Below, in pieces: positions 1 through 9,830 of a stretch of DNA of 43,103 bases; positions within the stretch are counted from its first letter, which is position 1; every line of letters begins with the position of its first letter. A model generated the notes under the pieces. That model was given only the letters and a program-made list of their open reading frames with translations, made no database searches and was not told the DNA's origin. The stretch is from Caldimicrobium sp. GTDB lineage: Bacteria; Desulfobacterota; Thermodesulfobacteria; Thermodesulfobacteriales; Thermodesulfobacteriaceae. A program made the translations under genes and the position numbers. The stretch lies in assembly GCA_025059715.1 (NCBI GenBank), contig JANXCE010000017.1, forward strand, positions 1 to 43,103, written 5' to 3'.

Positions 1-658
1 CCGGCATCAAAAAGGGCTTATCCACATCCCTCACAGGCTGAGGTATATACTCATCTATCGCCCTCACTAACTCCAATATACTACCACACCACGAACACTC
101 CTCCTTCCCACATCCACACTCCAAAGCCCTCAACGCACTACCCCTCACCACCGGCACATCATCCCCAGGAAATCCATACTTGCTAAGCAACTCCCTCACC
201 TCAAGCTCCACTAAATCCAATAACTCCGCATCATCTACCATATCCACCTTGTTCATAAATACCACTATCGCTGGCACATTCACCTGCCTCGCTAACAACA
301 CATGCTCCCTCGTCTGAGGCATCGGCCCATCAGTTGCTGCTACCACCAAAATCGCACCATCCATCTGCGCCGCTCCCGTTATCATATTCTTTATATAGTC
401 CGCATGCCCAGGACAATCTATATGGGCATAATGCCTCTTCTCACTCTCATACTCCACATGGGCAAGCTGTATCGTTATACCCCTTGCCTTCTCCTCCGGT
501 GCCTTGTCAATCTGATCAAAGGGCACCCACTGCGCTAATCCCCTCGCCGATAACACCCTCGTTATCGCACTGGTTAACGTCGTCTTCCCATGATCAATAT
601 GCCCTATCGTTCCCACATTCAAATGGGGCTTCTTACGCTCAAACTTCTGCTTAGCCAT
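1..658 (-). CDS. tuf: Elongation factor Tu, C-terminal half beyond window edge
   Basis: EF-Tu is the cytosolic GTPase that delivers aminoacyl-tRNA to the ribosome. The 219 visible codons cover the G domain: G1 GHIDHGKT at residues 19-26, G3 DCPGH at 81-85, G4 NKVD at 136-139 and the G5 SAL near 174. Domains 2 and 3 lie off the left edge. The ATG at 656-658 has an AGGAGG ribosome binding site about 7 bases upstream, and the gene follows fusA by 20 bases, so it is the last visible gene of the str operon. Two oddities are seen. Residues 181-191 form a cysteine-rich insert (C181, C183, C188, C191) just after the G5 region, where most EF-Tu have a short linker. Codon use is strongly G-ending (all visible Lys are AAG, all Glu are GAG), unlike fusA and rpsG on the same strand. 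Confidence 0.97.
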   Translation of the reverse strand, partial: MAKQKFERKKPHLNVGTIGHIDHGKTTLTSAITRVLSARGLAQWVPFDQIDKAPEEKARGITIQLAHVEYESEKRHYAHIDCPGHADYIKNMITGAAQMDGAILVVAATDGPMPQTREHVLLARQVNVPAIVVFMNKVDMVDDAELLDLVELEVRELLSKYGFPGDDVPVVRGSALRALECGCGKEECSWCGSILELVRAIDEYIPQPVRDVDKPFLMP

Positions 659-678
659 AGCTTCTTCCTCCTAATATT

Positions 679-2760
679 TTATCCTTTAGCCTTCTTTATT
701 ATAGCCTCCGCTAAATGTGAAGGAACTTTTTCATAATGATCAAATTGCATGGTAAAGGTGCCTCTACCTTGAGTGAGAGATCTCAATGTTGTAGCATATC
801 CAAACATCTCTCCCAGGGGCACAAAAACCCTTATTACCCTCACATTTCCTCTCATATCCATTCCTTCCACTCTTCCTCTTCTGGAGGAGAGATCTCCTAA
901 GACTTCTCCCAAATATTCCTCGGGCAAAACCACTTCTACCTTCATAATAGGTTCTAATAACACAGGATTTGCTCTTTTGCAAGCATCTTTAAAGGCCAAG
1001 GATCCCGCAATGGCAAAGGCAAGATCTGAAGAATCTACTTCATGATAACTCCCATCAACAAGTCTTACCTTCACATCTAACATTGGATATCCTGCCAATA
1101 CTCCCTCCTGAGCCGCCTCTCTCACACCCTTTTCTACTGCAGGAATAAATTCCTTGGGAATTACCCCACCAACGATTTCAGAGACAAATTCAATTCCCTT
1201 TCCACTATTTGGTTCTACAATTAATTTTACATGTCCATATTGACCTCGCCCACCAGTTTGCCTAATATACTTTCCTTCTGCTTCCGCCCTCGTAGTTATA
1301 GTCTCTTTATAGGCAACCTCAGGCTTACCCACATTAACCCCTACCTTAAACTCCCTGACGAGTCTATCTACAATAATCTCCAGATGTAGCTCTCCCATGC
1401 CCCAAATAAGAGTTTGTCCGGTCTCATGATTAACAGTTACTCTAAAGGAGGGATCTTCTAAAGCTATTTTCTGTAAAGCAAGAGATAACTTTTCTTGATC
1501 CGCCTTAGTTTTTGGCTCAACAGCTACTGATATGACCGGCTCAGGAATCTCTAATTTTTCAAGCTCAATGGGATGCGCTTCATCACAAAGAGTATCTCCC
1601 GTGGTGGTAACTCTAAGACCTAAAGCAGCAACTATATCTCCAGCAAAGGCGCCGGTTATCTCCTCCCTCTGATTAGCATGCATTCTCACCAACCTACCAA
1701 TACGCTCCTTCTTTCTCTTTGTAGAATTATACACATTCATACCCGATTCTAATCTCCCGGAATAGACCCTTAAGAAGGTGAGAGTTCCCACAAAGGGATC
1801 AGTCATAATCTTAAAGGCAAGAGCGGAAAGTGGGGCATCAGGGTCAGTAGGCCTCTCTTCAATTTGATCATTATTAGGATTAATACCCTTCACTGGAGGA
1901 ATATCCAATGGAGAGGGCAAGTAATCTACGATAGCATCAAGCAAAGGTTGTACCCCTTTATTTTTAAAGGCGGCTCCACATAAAACCGGCACAATCTTTA
2001 ACTGACAGGTAGCCTCTCTTATGGCGGATCTTATTTCCTCTGGAGATATTTCTTGACCCTCCAGATACTTCTCCATAATATCATCATTTACATCTGCAAG
2101 CTTCTCCAAGAGATTTATTCTATATTCCTCAGCTAAATCCCTAAGCTTAGCTGGAATTTCCTCGTAATGAAACTTTGCTCCAAGTGTCTCCTCTTCCCAG
2201 ACTATAGCTTTCATTTCTATCAAATCAACTACGCCTACGAAACTATCTTCTGCTCCATAGGGTATTTGAATAGGCAGGGGATTAGCCCCAAGCCTAGCCT
2301 TCATCTGCTCTAAAACCCCAAAAAAGTCTGCTCCCAATCTATCCATTTTGTTTACAAAGGTTATGCGAGGCACTTTATATTTATCTGCTTGTCTCCAAAC
2401 AGTCTCTGACTGGGGCTCCACCCCACCTACGGCACAAAAGATAACCACCGCTCCATCCAGAACCCTTAAACTTCGCTCTACCTCAATAGTGAAATCCACA
2501 TGCCCTGGAGTATCGATAATATTAATTCTGTGATTGCGCCAAAAAGTGGTGGTGCAAGCAGAGGTTATGGTTATACCCCTTTCCTGCTCCTGAATCATAA
2601 AATCCATCACCGCAGTGCCTTCATGAACTTCCCCAATCTTATAGGTTTTACCAGTATAATAGAGAATTCTCTCTGTAGTTGTTGTTTTACCTGCATCAAT
2701 ATGGGCAACTATTCCAATATTCCGCGTAGTTTTTAAAATTTTAAGTTCCTCAGGTGTCAT
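679..2760 (-). CDS. fusA: Elongation factor G
   Basis: EF-G is the GTPase that drives ribosomal translocation and, with RRF, ribosome recycling. The 693-residue length is normal for the family. The G domain shows AHIDAGKTT at 19-27, DTPGH at 83-87 and NKMD at 137-140, followed by the conserved domain II-V sequence to the C-terminus, including the RGGRGQYGH-like domain IV start. The ATG at 2758-2760 is preceded by a GGTGAG-type site. It lies 89 bases downstream of rpsG and 20 bases upstream of tuf in the str operon. Codon use is A/T-ending like most genes here. Nothing suggests the specialised EF-G2 paralogue, because the operon position and motifs are those of the housekeeping copy. Confidence 0.98.
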   Translation of the reverse strand: MTPEELKILKTTRNIGIVAHIDAGKTTTTERILYYTGKTYKIGEVHEGTAVMDFMIQEQERGITITSACTTTFWRNHRINIIDTPGHVDFTIEVERSLRVLDGAVVIFCAVGGVEPQSETVWRQADKYKVPRITFVNKMDRLGADFFGVLEQMKARLGANPLPIQIPYGAEDSFVGVVDLIEMKAIVWEEETLGAKFHYEEIPAKLRDLAEEYRINLLEKLADVNDDIMEKYLEGQEISPEEIRSAIREATCQLKIVPVLCGAAFKNKGVQPLLDAIVDYLPSPLDIPPVKGINPNNDQIEERPTDPDAPLSALAFKIMTDPFVGTLTFLRVYSGRLESGMNVYNSTKRKKERIGRLVRMHANQREEITGAFAGDIVAALGLRVTTTGDTLCDEAHPIELEKLEIPEPVISVAVEPKTKADQEKLSLALQKIALEDPSFRVTVNHETGQTLIWGMGELHLEIIVDRLVREFKVGVNVGKPEVAYKETITTRAEAEGKYIRQTGGRGQYGHVKLIVEPNSGKGIEFVSEIVGGVIPKEFIPAVEKGVREAAQEGVLAGYPMLDVKVRLVDGSYHEVDSSDLAFAIAGSLAFKDACKRANPVLLEPIMKVEVVLPEEYLGEVLGDLSSRRGRVEGMDMRGNVRVIRVFVPLGEMFGYATTLRSLTQGRGTFTMQFDHYEKVPSHLAEAIIKKAKG

Positions 2761-2849
2761 ACCCTCACCCTTATATTTTAATTGTTAAAATAATAAAACA
2801 ATTCCTCCCTTTTAGTTACCAGGTAGACTTAACAGGAGGATTCTAAAAT

Positions 2850-3323
2850 TTACCAACGAAAATGGGCAAAAACTCGGTTAGACTCAGCCATACGGTGAGT
2901 ATCTTCCTTTTTCTTAATAGCAGCTCCTCTTTCATTATAGGCATCCCATAACTCACCAGCTAACCTTTCCACCATAGTTCTTTCACCGCGTGCTCTGGCT
3001 GCTTTTATAATCCATTTTATCGCCAATGAAACTTGCCTCTCAGGCCTTACCTCCACTGGCACCTGATAATTGGCACCTCCTATTCTTCTGGAACGGGTCT
3101 CCAACCAGGGCTTTACCTTTTCAATGGAGACCTCAAAAATCCTTAAGGGGTCCTCACCTCCAGACTTCTCTCTTAACAACTCCAAAGCGGAGTAAAAAAT
3201 TTTTCGCGCAGTGTTTTTCTTTCCATCTCTCATGAGGTTATTAATAAATTTTGCAACTAACACACTTCCAAATTTAGGATCTGGTGGAATTTCTCTTTTA
3301 GGCACTGGTCCTTTTCGAGGCAT
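2850..3323 (-). CDS. rpsG: 30S ribosomal protein S7
   Basis: S7 is a primary 16S rRNA-binding protein that nucleates assembly of the 30S head and contacts E-site tRNA. The 157-residue length is typical. It begins [11 protein letters not shown] and carries the family signature around [11 protein letters not shown] and the C-terminal [11 protein letters not shown]. It lies 16 bases downstream of rpsL and 89 bases upstream of fusA, the canonical str order. In many bacteria S7 autoregulates this operon by binding the rpsL-rpsG spacer; here that spacer is very short, so such control is not obvious from the sequence. Confidence 0.98.
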   Translation of the reverse strand: MPRKGPVPKREIPPDPKFGSVLVAKFINNLMRDGKKNTARKIFYSALELLREKSGGEDPLRIFEVSIEKVKPWLETRSRRIGGANYQVPVEVRPERQVSLAIKWIIKAARARGERTMVERLAGELWDAYNERGAAIKKKEDTHRMAESNRVFAHFRW

Positions 3324-3339
3324 CTTTTAAGTCCCTCTC

Positions 3340-3723
3340 TTACTTTTTAGTAGTTTTAGGCCTTGGTGTTCCATATTTAGAGCGAGATTTTTTCCTATTT
3401 TGAACTCCAGCAGCATCAAGGGTTCCCCTAATAATCTTATATCTTACTCCAGGTAAATCCCTTACTCTACCCCCTCTTACTAAGACCACTGAGTGCTCCT
3501 GGAGATTGTGTCCTATACCAGGGATATACGCAGTTACCTCAATTCCATTGGTAAGTCTAACTCTGGCTACCTTGCGCAAGGCAGAATTAGGTTTTTTAGG
3601 AGTAACTGTATAAACCCTCACGCAAACTCCCCTTTTTTGGGGGTTTCCCTGCAAAGCAGGAGCCTTTGACTTCCTCACCTTTTTCTTTCTACCCAGTCTA
3701 ACTAATTGGTTAATTGTTGGCAT
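3340..3723 (-). CDS. rpsL: 30S ribosomal protein S12
   Basis: S12 sits at the decoding centre of the 30S subunit and controls accuracy. The sequence starts [15 protein letters not shown] and has the diagnostic block [18 protein letters not shown], then [17 protein letters not shown] and [17 protein letters not shown] take the ATG at 3721-3723 rather than an in-frame TTG nine bases upstream, because family members begin MPTINQ and the GGAGAGG at about 3735-3741 is properly spaced for the ATG but too close to the TTG. The residues that vary in streptomycin-resistant mutants, in the KKPNSA and KxP blocks, look ordinary. It is the first gene of the operon and is driven by the promoter at 3766-3794. 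Confidence 0.97.
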   Translation of the reverse strand: MPTINQLVRLGRKKKVRKSKAPALQGNPQKRGVCVRVYTVTPKKPNSALRKVARVRLTNGIEVTAYIPGIGHNLQEHSVVLVRGGRVRDLPGVRYKIIRGTLDAAGVQNRKKSRSKYGTPRPKTTKK

Positions 3724-3765
3724 CGCCTTCAAACCTCTCCTTTATTACCAAAATTAACAAGCCCT

Positions 3766-3794
3766 TTATATACAACCTTTTTACAATATGTCAA
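3766..3794 (-). promoter_or_regulatory. Sigma70-type promoter of the str operon
   Basis: Read on the minus strand there is a perfect TTGACA (3789-3794), then 17 bases, then ATATAA (3766-3771), or TATATA with a 16-base spacer. It lies about 43 bases upstream of the rpsL ATG. This is the best sigma70-like match seen in the window, fitting for a highly expressed ribosomal operon. Assignment is by consensus only. Confidence 0.75.
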
Positions 3795-4021
3795 GAGGGC
3801 GAAATATTTTTGTAATTCAATAATAATAATCAACTTTTTAGAAAATGAAAGGGGCTACACATAGGATATCTTGCCTCAGAGATCCAGATAAATTCCGTTA
3901 CCTATGAATTCCCTCCAATTTTTCCACTTTAGTGCCCCCAAAATTCCTTTTCTAAGAAAGCCTCTTATAAAAATTTAAAAACATTTTTATCAAGATTTTC
4001 CCTGAGGAGAAGGGACTTAAA

Positions 4022-4055
4022 GAAAAGTGGTCTCTTATGGAAAAGTGGTCTCTTA
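4022..4055. repeat. Two direct copies of a 16-base unit
   Basis: The unit GAAAAGTGGTCTCTTA occurs at 4022-4037 and again at 4040-4055, both copies exact, with an 18-base period. It sits 48 bases upstream of the rarA start and is untranslated: an in-frame stop at 4091-4093 separates it from rarA. It could be a pair of regulator half-sites or a replication-slippage product. Confidence 0.8.
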
Positions 4056-4067
4056 AAGGAATAATTC

Positions 4068-4096
4068 TTGAAAATTTTAAAAGAAGTCTTTAATTT
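4068..4096 (+). promoter_or_regulatory. Possible promoter of a leaderless rarA mRNA
   Basis: TTGAAA (4068-4073), a 17-base spacer and TAATTT (4091-4096) end exactly six bases before the rarA ATG at 4103. No Shine-Dalgarno sequence precedes that ATG. A start site on or next to the ATG would make the transcript leaderless. The -10 is a weak match, so this is tentative. Confidence 0.35.
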
Positions 4097-4102
4097 AAAT
4101 TG

Positions 4103-5395
4103 ATGGCTACCCTGGCGGAAAGGCTGAGACCTACAAATTTAGAAGAATTTGTAGGCCAGAGTCATCTCTTCAAAGAGGGAGGCCTTCTTGACCTGCTTCT
4201 TAAAAGAGCCAAACCCTTTTCTCTAATTTTTTGGGGGCCTCCAGGCACAGGCAAAACAACCCTTGCTCACCTCTTGGCAAAAAAATTTGTTGCCCACTTT
4301 CAGGCAATTAGTGCGGTAGATTCCTCAATAAAGGAATTAAAGGAACTTATCTCTCAGGCGGAACGACTTAAAAGACTGGGACAAAGGACTATTCTCTTTA
4401 TTGATGAAATTCACCGTTTTAATAAGGCCCAACAATCCTTTTTGTTACCCTATGTGGAAAGAGAAGATATCTTTCTCTTTGGAGCAACCACTGAAAATCC
4501 CTCCTTTGAAGTGATCAGTCCTCTACTTTCGCGGGTAAAAATTATTAAGCTTCTTCCCTTGGACGAACAGGATATCCTGTCCATCTTAAAAAGAGCCTTA
4601 CAAGATAAGGAAAGAGGGTTAGGAGATCTAAACCTGAAAATTGAGGAAGAGGTTTTAAGAGTTATAGCAAGGGTTTCTTTAGGAGATGCCCGTTTTGCTC
4701 TGAATACCTTAGAAATCTTAGTAGAAGGAAGTTTGGGTAGAGGAATACGGGAAATTAAAATGGAGCATCTAAAGGAGGCTCTTCCCTTTAAACCCCTACT
4801 TTATGATAAAGGGGGAGAGGAGCACTACAATTTAATCTCTGCCTATCATAAGAGTCTTAGAGGTAGTGATCCTGACGGAGCTATTTACTGGCTTGTGCGA
4901 ATGCTTAAGGCGGGAGAAGATCCTCTATATGTAGCCAGAAGGCTTCTCATTTGTGCAGCAGAGGATGTGGGTCTTGCGGATCCCTTAGCCTTGGTGATTG
5001 CCCTTTCTGCCTTTCAGGCCTATGAAGTCTTAGGATCTCCTGAGGGGGACATAGCTTTGGCTATGGCAACTCTGTATGTGGCTTTGGCGCCAAAAAGTAA
5101 TTCTGCCTACTTAGCTTTAAAGGAAGCAGAAGAGGAGGTTGAGAGATCAGGATATCAAGAAGTGCCCCTTCATCTTCGCAACCCGGTGACCCTCCTTATG
5201 GAAAAAATGGGTTATGGAAAGGGATATCTCTATCCCCATGACTTTAAAGGAGCCTTCGTAGAACAGCTCTACTTACCTTCAAACTTAAGATACAAGCGCT
5301 TTTACCGACCTAAGACTCAGGGCTTTGAGAAGAAGCTAAAGAAACGGCTAATCAGACTTTGGAGGAATCTTAAAGACCTTGCTCAAGGAACTTAA
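4103..5395 (+). CDS. rarA: Replication-associated recombination protein RarA (MgsA)
   Basis: RarA is a clamp-loader-like AAA+ ATPase that acts at stalled replication forks, related to eukaryotic WRNIP1. The protein, 430 residues from the ATG at 4103, opens MATLAERLRPTNLEEFVGQ as the family does. Walker A GPPGTGKT is at 45-52, Walker B FIDEIHRF near 99-106, sensor 1 GATTENPSFE near 128-137 and a LLSR arginine-finger region near 141. The C-terminal tetramerisation domain follows (KALPF-like block, then NPVTLLMEKMGYGKGY). A TTG at 4100 is also possible, but MAT is the better N-terminus. There is no clear ribosome binding site. The 3' end overlaps the next gene by 17 bases, so coupling to the two-component pair is likely. 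Confidence 0.93.
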   Translation: MATLAERLRPTNLEEFVGQSHLFKEGGLLDLLLKRAKPFSLIFWGPPGTGKTTLAHLLAKKFVAHFQAISAVDSSIKELKELISQAERLKRLGQRTILFIDEIHRFNKAQQSFLLPYVEREDIFLFGATTENPSFEVISPLLSRVKIIKLLPLDEQDILSILKRALQDKERGLGDLNLKIEEEVLRVIARVSLGDARFALNTLEILVEGSLGRGIREIKMEHLKEALPFKPLLYDKGGEEHYNLISAYHKSLRGSDPDGAIYWLVRMLKAGEDPLYVARRLLICAAEDVGLADPLALVIALSAFQAYEVLGSPEGDIALAMATLYVALAPKSNSAYLALKEAEEEVERSGYQEVPLHLRNPVTLLMEKMGYGKGYLYPHDFKGAFVEQLYLPSNLRYKRFYRPKTQGFEKKLKKRLIRLWRNLKDLAQGT

Positions 5396-6656
5396 CTTCT
5401 GGAAACATAAAAAACCCCTTAAAACTCTCACTATTATCTTTCTCATAATAATAAGTTTCATAAATCTCTTTCAACTCTTGTATTTCAAATATTACTTAGA
5501 TAGAACGATTAACACTAAGGTAAATAACACTTTAAATCTCATTGAAACCAAACTCTTTGACTATGTTAAGTTTTTAGAAAACTATTACAAAATACCCTTT
5601 CTTCCTGAGTTTGCAGAACTTCCCGAGAGCAAAGGTTGGCTCTTAGATTTGGTTGACTTCTTAGAGGATATTTTTAAAAGGGAAAAATTCCTAAGCCTGG
5701 CACTCTTTTATCAAAGAGAGCTTTTTTTGTCTTGGAACTACGATGAAGATTCCTCTCCTTTTTCAAAGTGTGAAAATCGTTTAATCAGAGAGGGAACCCT
5801 ATTAAAAGCCCTTAAACTCTCTAAAGTTGAATCCAGAGAGTATTGTATTTATCTAACCTTGGATATCTCCACCTACTATCACAGTTTTATTCAATATGCC
5901 TTGATGGTTATGTTTTTGTTCACCTTAGTTTTGGTTATAGTATTATATCTCTATTACTATGCAACCAAAAGCGAAGAGCGCCAAAGGGAATTTGAAAGAA
6001 GGCTTCAAGCGGAACGAGAATTAGCCCTTTTGGGTAGAATGGCTGGAACCTTAGCCCATGAACTTAGGAATAGTCTTAATAATCTCTTTTTAATCTTGCA
6101 GACTAGTGGGCAAGAGATGATAAATTTAAAAGTTTACGAGACTCAACTTCATCAGGAGATCAAGAGAATTCTTGACTGGACTCAAGACATCCTTCTTTTC
6201 CACAAAAACATAAATCTTCAGCCCTTTTATTTTGAGGTTGATACCCTTGCCTCAGACCTAAAATTAATTTCAGCAAGTTTACAGACCAAGAAGCCCTTTA
6301 TTTTTGAGGTAAATAGTGAAGTAGATAAGCTCTGGGGTGACCCTTTTTGGATTAAAAAGGCCCTTGAAAATCTAATCAAAAATGCCCTGGATGCCATCCA
6401 TAAAGAGGGGATTATAAAAGTAACTTTTAAAAAGCTTAAAGACAATTTCGTCCTGGAGGTCTTCGACAACGGACAACCAATTGAACCTGAGATAAAGGAG
6501 AAAATTTTTGATCCCTTTTTTACTACGAAAAAGGAGGGTTTTGGTTTGGGGCTATACTTAGTCAAAAAAATCATTGAAGCCCACAACGGTAAAATAGAGA
6601 TAGAAAATATAGCTGAGGGTGGTAAAATTTTTAGACTACTTTGGAAACCGCTATGA
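5379..6656 (+). CDS. Membrane sensor histidine kinase
   Basis: This is a transmembrane histidine kinase that probably phosphorylates the NtrC-type regulator encoded next. There are two membrane segments (about 17-37 and 171-194) enclosing a roughly 130-residue extracytoplasmic sensor region that I do not recognise. No HAMP domain is evident. The HisKA H-box LGRMAGTLAHELRNSLN places the phosphorylated histidine at H227. The ATPase domain has the N-box around N331-N335, the G1 motif DNG at 363-365, the F-box near FDPFFTTK and the G2 motif GFGLGL at 387-392. The start is uncertain: the TTG at 5379 lies inside rarA, with GGAGG 13 bases upstream. The stop shares an ATGA overlap with the regulator. 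The domain order resembles AtoS/ZraS-like kinases; the signal is unknown. Confidence 0.9.
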   Translation: MLKELNFWKHKKPLKTLTIIFLIIISFINLFQLLYFKYYLDRTINTKVNNTLNLIETKLFDYVKFLENYYKIPFLPEFAELPESKGWLLDLVDFLEDIFKREKFLSLALFYQRELFLSWNYDEDSSPFSKCENRLIREGTLLKALKLSKVESREYCIYLTLDISTYYHSFIQYALMVMFLFTLVLVIVLYLYYYATKSEERQREFERRLQAERELALLGRMAGTLAHELRNSLNNLFLILQTSGQEMINLKVYETQLHQEIKRILDWTQDILLFHKNINLQPFYFEVDTLASDLKLISASLQTKKPFIFEVNSEVDKLWGDPFWIKKALENLIKNALDAIHKEGIIKVTFKKLKDNFVLEVFDNGQPIEPEIKEKIFDPFFTTKKEGFGLGLYLVKKIIEAHNGKIEIENIAEGGKIFRLLWKPL

Positions 6657-8032
6657 GGAAAGAAAATTTACTAATCGTAGAAGACGAAAGGCTACAGAGA
6701 GATGTTTTAGAGAATTTTTTATCCAAAAGAGGCTATTCCCTATATCTTGCGGAGAGTCAAGAGAGAGCCAGAGATATCCTTCAAAGTAAAGATATAAATT
6801 TAATATTACTTGATTGGCGTCTACCTGATGGCGACGGATTAAACTTTCTGGAATTTATAAGACAAAACTATCCCCACATCCCAGTCATTATGATAACTGC
6901 CTTTGCAAGTATTGAACACGCGGTTATTTCTATGAAAAAGGGGGCTTATTATTACTTAGCAAAGCCTATAAATTTGGAGGAACTACTTCTTCTCATAGAG
7001 AGAGCCCTTAAGGAATACAAACTCACACGGGAAGTCTATCTCCTAAAAGAGCGTCTAAAATATTTGGCTAAGGGAGAATTTGAGAGTATTGAAGGGGTTA
7101 TTGCGGAAAGTGAGGCCATGAAGAAGGTTTTAGCTTTAGTAAATAAAGTGGCAGATACTCAAGCTCCAGTGCTCATAACAGGAGAATCGGGCACTGGTAA
7201 GGAAGTAGTGGCCAAACTCTTACACCAATTGAGCTCTAAGAAAGAAGGGCCTTTTATAAAAATAAATTGCGCCGCTATTCCGGAAACCCTACTTGAAGCA
7301 GAACTCTTTGGTTATGAAAAAGGCGCTTTCACTGGAGCTCATCAAGCCAAACCTGGGCTATTTGAATTAGCAGAGGGGGGAACTCTTTTTCTCGATGAAA
7401 TTGGAGAGATGCCCTTTTCTCTGCAATCCAAACTTTTAAGAGTTCTGCAGGACAATACCTTCAGAAGATTAGGAAGTGTGAGGGAACTGAAGGTAAATTT
7501 CAGGCTCATTACCGCCACTAATCGTGATCTTTCTAAAATGATTGGGGAGGGTCATTTTAGGGAGGACCTATACTGGAGGCTAAATGTTATAAACATCCAC
7601 ATCCCCCCTCTTAGAGAACGACGGGAAGATATTTTACCGTTGAGCAGATATTTCATAGAAAAATTTAATCAAAAATACGGCAAAAAAGTTCGAGAACTTA
7701 CTCAGGAGGCTATTCGTGCCTTGTTGAATCACAGGTTTCCGGGAAATGTTCGGGAATTGGAAAACCGAATAGAAAGAGGTATAATCTTAGCGGAGGAGGA
7801 GGTCCTTACTCGGGAAGATCTTGGTTTTTTAGAGGAGAGTAACCGAAAGGAGAACCTGTTAGACAAGCTTCTTAAACTTCCCTTAGAGGAAGCGGTAGAA
7901 CTCTTGGAAAAGACCCGTATAGAAGAGGCCATGGAAAGGGCAAAAGGAGTTAAAGTTCGAGCTGCAGAACTCTTAGGAATTACTGAAAGGATGCTTCGTT
8001 ACAAAATTGAGAAATACCACATAGGAGGTTAG
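6653..8032 (+). CDS. Sigma54-dependent response regulator, NtrC family
   Basis: This is an enhancer-binding activator of sigma54 RNA polymerase, controlled by phosphorylation. The receiver domain (1-115) has the acidic pair E10/D11, phosphoacceptor D54, T82 and K104. The AAA+ domain has Walker A GESGTGKE at 177-184, the sigma54-contacting GAFTGA loop at 224-229 and Walker B LFLDEI at 245-250, followed by the R-finger region. A Fis-type helix-turn-helix lies at about 430-455 ([18 protein letters not shown]). I choose the ATG at 6653, which overlaps the kinase stop as ATGA, over an in-frame TTG at 6641. An intact GAFTGA loop implies sigma54 dependence. I found no convincing -24/-12 promoter in the window, so its targets probably lie elsewhere. 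Confidence 0.95.
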   Translation: MRKENLLIVEDERLQRDVLENFLSKRGYSLYLAESQERARDILQSKDINLILLDWRLPDGDGLNFLEFIRQNYPHIPVIMITAFASIEHAVISMKKGAYYYLAKPINLEELLLLIERALKEYKLTREVYLLKERLKYLAKGEFESIEGVIAESEAMKKVLALVNKVADTQAPVLITGESGTGKEVVAKLLHQLSSKKEGPFIKINCAAIPETLLEAELFGYEKGAFTGAHQAKPGLFELAEGGTLFLDEIGEMPFSLQSKLLRVLQDNTFRRLGSVRELKVNFRLITATNRDLSKMIGEGHFREDLYWRLNVINIHIPPLRERREDILPLSRYFIEKFNQKYGKKVRELTQEAIRALLNHRFPGNVRELENRIERGIILAEEEVLTREDLGFLEESNRKENLLDKLLKLPLEEAVELLEKTRIEEAMERAKGVKVRAAELLGITERMLRYKIEKYHIGG

Positions 8033-8033
8033 A

Positions 8034-9272
8034 ATGTCACCTCTTAGAGATATTGATCCCGAGATTGCGGAGCTCATTGTTAAAGAGACTGAGAGACAGG
8101 AATATCAATTAGAGATGATAGCTTCAGAGAACTTAGCTTCCCTTGCGGTTATGGAGGCAGAAGGATCAGCTCTTATGAACAAGTATGCAGAGGGCTATCC
8201 CTCAGCTCGCTATTATGGTGGTTGCGAATTTGTAGATGAGGTAGAAAGAATTGCCATTGAGAGATTAAAGATCCTATTTGGTGCAGAGTATGCTAATGTG
8301 CAAGCCCATTCTGGCACCCAAGCTAACATGGCTGTATTCTTTGCGGTGCTAAATCCCGGTGATACCATTTTATCCATGAATCTCTCTCATGGAGGACATC
8401 TATCCCATGGATCACCGGTAAACTTCTCCGGTAGACTCTATAAAATAGTTCACTACGGGGTTTCCCGTGAAACAGAGACCTTAGACTATGAAGAGATAAG
8501 AAGGATAGCTCAGGTAGAAAAGCCCAAACTCATTATTGCTGGAGCCAGTGCCTATCCTCGAGTGATCAATTTTGAGGCCTTTTATCAAATCGCAAAGGAA
8601 GTTAAGGCCTACTTACTTGTAGACATGGCGCACATTGCAGGCTTAGTTGCAGCTGGTATTCATCCCTCTCCTGTGCCCTTTGCGGACTTTATAACCTCTA
8701 CCACTCACAAGACTCTTAGAGGGCCCAGAGGAGGATTCATCCTTTGTAAGGAAAGATATGGAAAACTCATTGACAGAATGATTTTCCCAGGTATTCAAGG
8801 TGGCCCTCACATGAATGTTATCGCAGCTAAGGCAGTATGCTTTAAAGAAGCTTTACAAGCTGAGTTTAAAGAGTATCAACAACAGGTTGTTGCTAATGCA
8901 AAAGTCATGGCCAAGGTCTTCATAGAGAGAGGATTTAGGGTAGTTTCAGGAGGCACGGATAATCATCTTATTTTAGTAGATGTTTCCTCTAAAGGACTAA
9001 CTGGAGCTGAAGCGGAAAAAATTTTAGAGGAGGCAGGAATAACTGTAAACAAGAATGCCATCCCCTTTGATCCACTGCCTCCCAAAATTACCAGTGGCAT
9101 AAGAATAGGCACACCGGCAATTACTACTCGTGGATTGAAGGAAAGAGATGTAGAAGAGGTTGCTCATTACATGTGTGATGTGCTTTTAAGGCCTGAGGAT
9201 AGGAAGCTCAGAGAGGAAATAAGGAAAAAAGTTAAAGAGATTTGTCTAAAATTTCCCTTTTATAGAAAGTGA
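8034..9272 (+). CDS. glyA: Serine hydroxymethyltransferase
   Basis: This PLP enzyme interconverts serine and glycine with tetrahydrofolate, supplying one-carbon units. The 412-residue protein shows IASEN at 29-33, the glycine-rich [14 protein letters not shown] block at 50-63, [12 protein letters not shown] near 197 and the PLP-lysine motif [14 protein letters not shown], with K226 as the Schiff-base lysine. The ATG follows the regulator stop by one base, with GGAGG just upstream, so it is translationally coupled. No glycine riboswitch-like leader is possible in that spacing. The 3' end overlaps the dCMP deaminase start as GTGA. With the deaminase it may form a small thymidylate/one-carbon unit. 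Confidence 0.98.
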   Translation: MSPLRDIDPEIAELIVKETERQEYQLEMIASENLASLAVMEAEGSALMNKYAEGYPSARYYGGCEFVDEVERIAIERLKILFGAEYANVQAHSGTQANMAVFFAVLNPGDTILSMNLSHGGHLSHGSPVNFSGRLYKIVHYGVSRETETLDYEEIRRIAQVEKPKLIIAGASAYPRVINFEAFYQIAKEVKAYLLVDMAHIAGLVAAGIHPSPVPFADFITSTTHKTLRGPRGGFILCKERYGKLIDRMIFPGIQGGPHMNVIAAKAVCFKEALQAEFKEYQQQVVANAKVMAKVFIERGFRVVSGGTDNHLILVDVSSKGLTGAEAEKILEEAGITVNKNAIPFDPLPPKITSGIRIGTPAITTRGLKERDVEEVAHYMCDVLLRPEDRKLREEIRKKVKEICLKFPFYRK

Positions 9273-9826
9273 GTATGTTAAGACCAGATTGGCATGAGTA
9301 TTTTATGTTAATTGCTAAATTAGTAGCAATTAGGTCAGGGTGCAACTCTCGGCCGACAGGAGCAGTTATCGTAAAGGATAAACGAATTTTAGCCACGGGA
9401 TATAATGGTCCTATGCCGGGAGCCTGGCACTGCACAGACAAGGGACCGCACTACTGTTTTCGCAGGGAAAAAGGCATTCCTGATATTGATAAATACAATT
9501 TTTGTAGGGCAAGTCATGCGGAGGCAAACGCTATAGCCCAAGCTGCTCGTTTTGGCCTTTCCCTTGAAGGGGCAAGCCTATATTGCACTTTGGCACCCTG
9601 CTATGTGTGTTTAAAACTAATTGCCAGTGCAGGCATAAAAGAAATCTATTTTGAATATGACTACGAAAGTAGAGACTTTGAAAGAGATACCTTTTGGAGG
9701 GAGGCTATCAAAGAGGCAGGTATAAGGGTCTTCAAACAAATTAAAGTTTCTGACACTACTTTACTGGCAGTAGATAAAATCCTTGAGTTTCCTACTTCAC
9801 AAAGGAGGCTTCCTCCTACCAAGTAG
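9269..9826 (+). CDS. Deoxycytidylate (dCMP) deaminase family protein
   Basis: This zinc enzyme probably converts dCMP to dUMP, the precursor for thymidylate synthesis. The 185 residues carry the deaminase motif HAE at 83-85 (H83 zinc ligand, E85 proton shuttle) and the PCYVC motif with zinc ligands C111 and C114. The N-terminal [14 protein letters not shown] block and the GYNGP motif at 45-49 are typical of dCMP deaminase/ComEB proteins rather than of tRNA or cytosine deaminases. The GTG start overlaps the glyA stop (GTGA). The C-terminal 25 residues are not conserved in my recollection of the family. ComEB naming would imply a competence locus, for which there is no evidence here. Confidence 0.9.
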   Translation: MSMLRPDWHEYFMLIAKLVAIRSGCNSRPTGAVIVKDKRILATGYNGPMPGAWHCTDKGPHYCFRREKGIPDIDKYNFCRASHAEANAIAQAARFGLSLEGASLYCTLAPCYVCLKLIASAGIKEIYFEYDYESRDFERDTFWREAIKEAGIRVFKQIKVSDTTLLAVDKILEFPTSQRRLPPTK

Positions 9827-9830
9827 AGCT

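Larger units (their letters stand above)
3795..4099. other. Gene-free stretch between divergent rpsL and rarA
   Basis: This is AT-rich DNA between the str promoter and rarA. I see no supported reading frame or stable RNA gene. The only structure noted is a pair of direct repeats at 4022-4055 and a possible rarA promoter at the right end. Confidence 0.6.

Noticed and set aside
302-654. Two overlapping plus-strand open frames (Pro/Ser/His-rich products)
   Set aside because: They are antisense shadows of tuf, whose G-ending codons remove stops on the opposite strand; the products have no natural composition or ribosome binding site.
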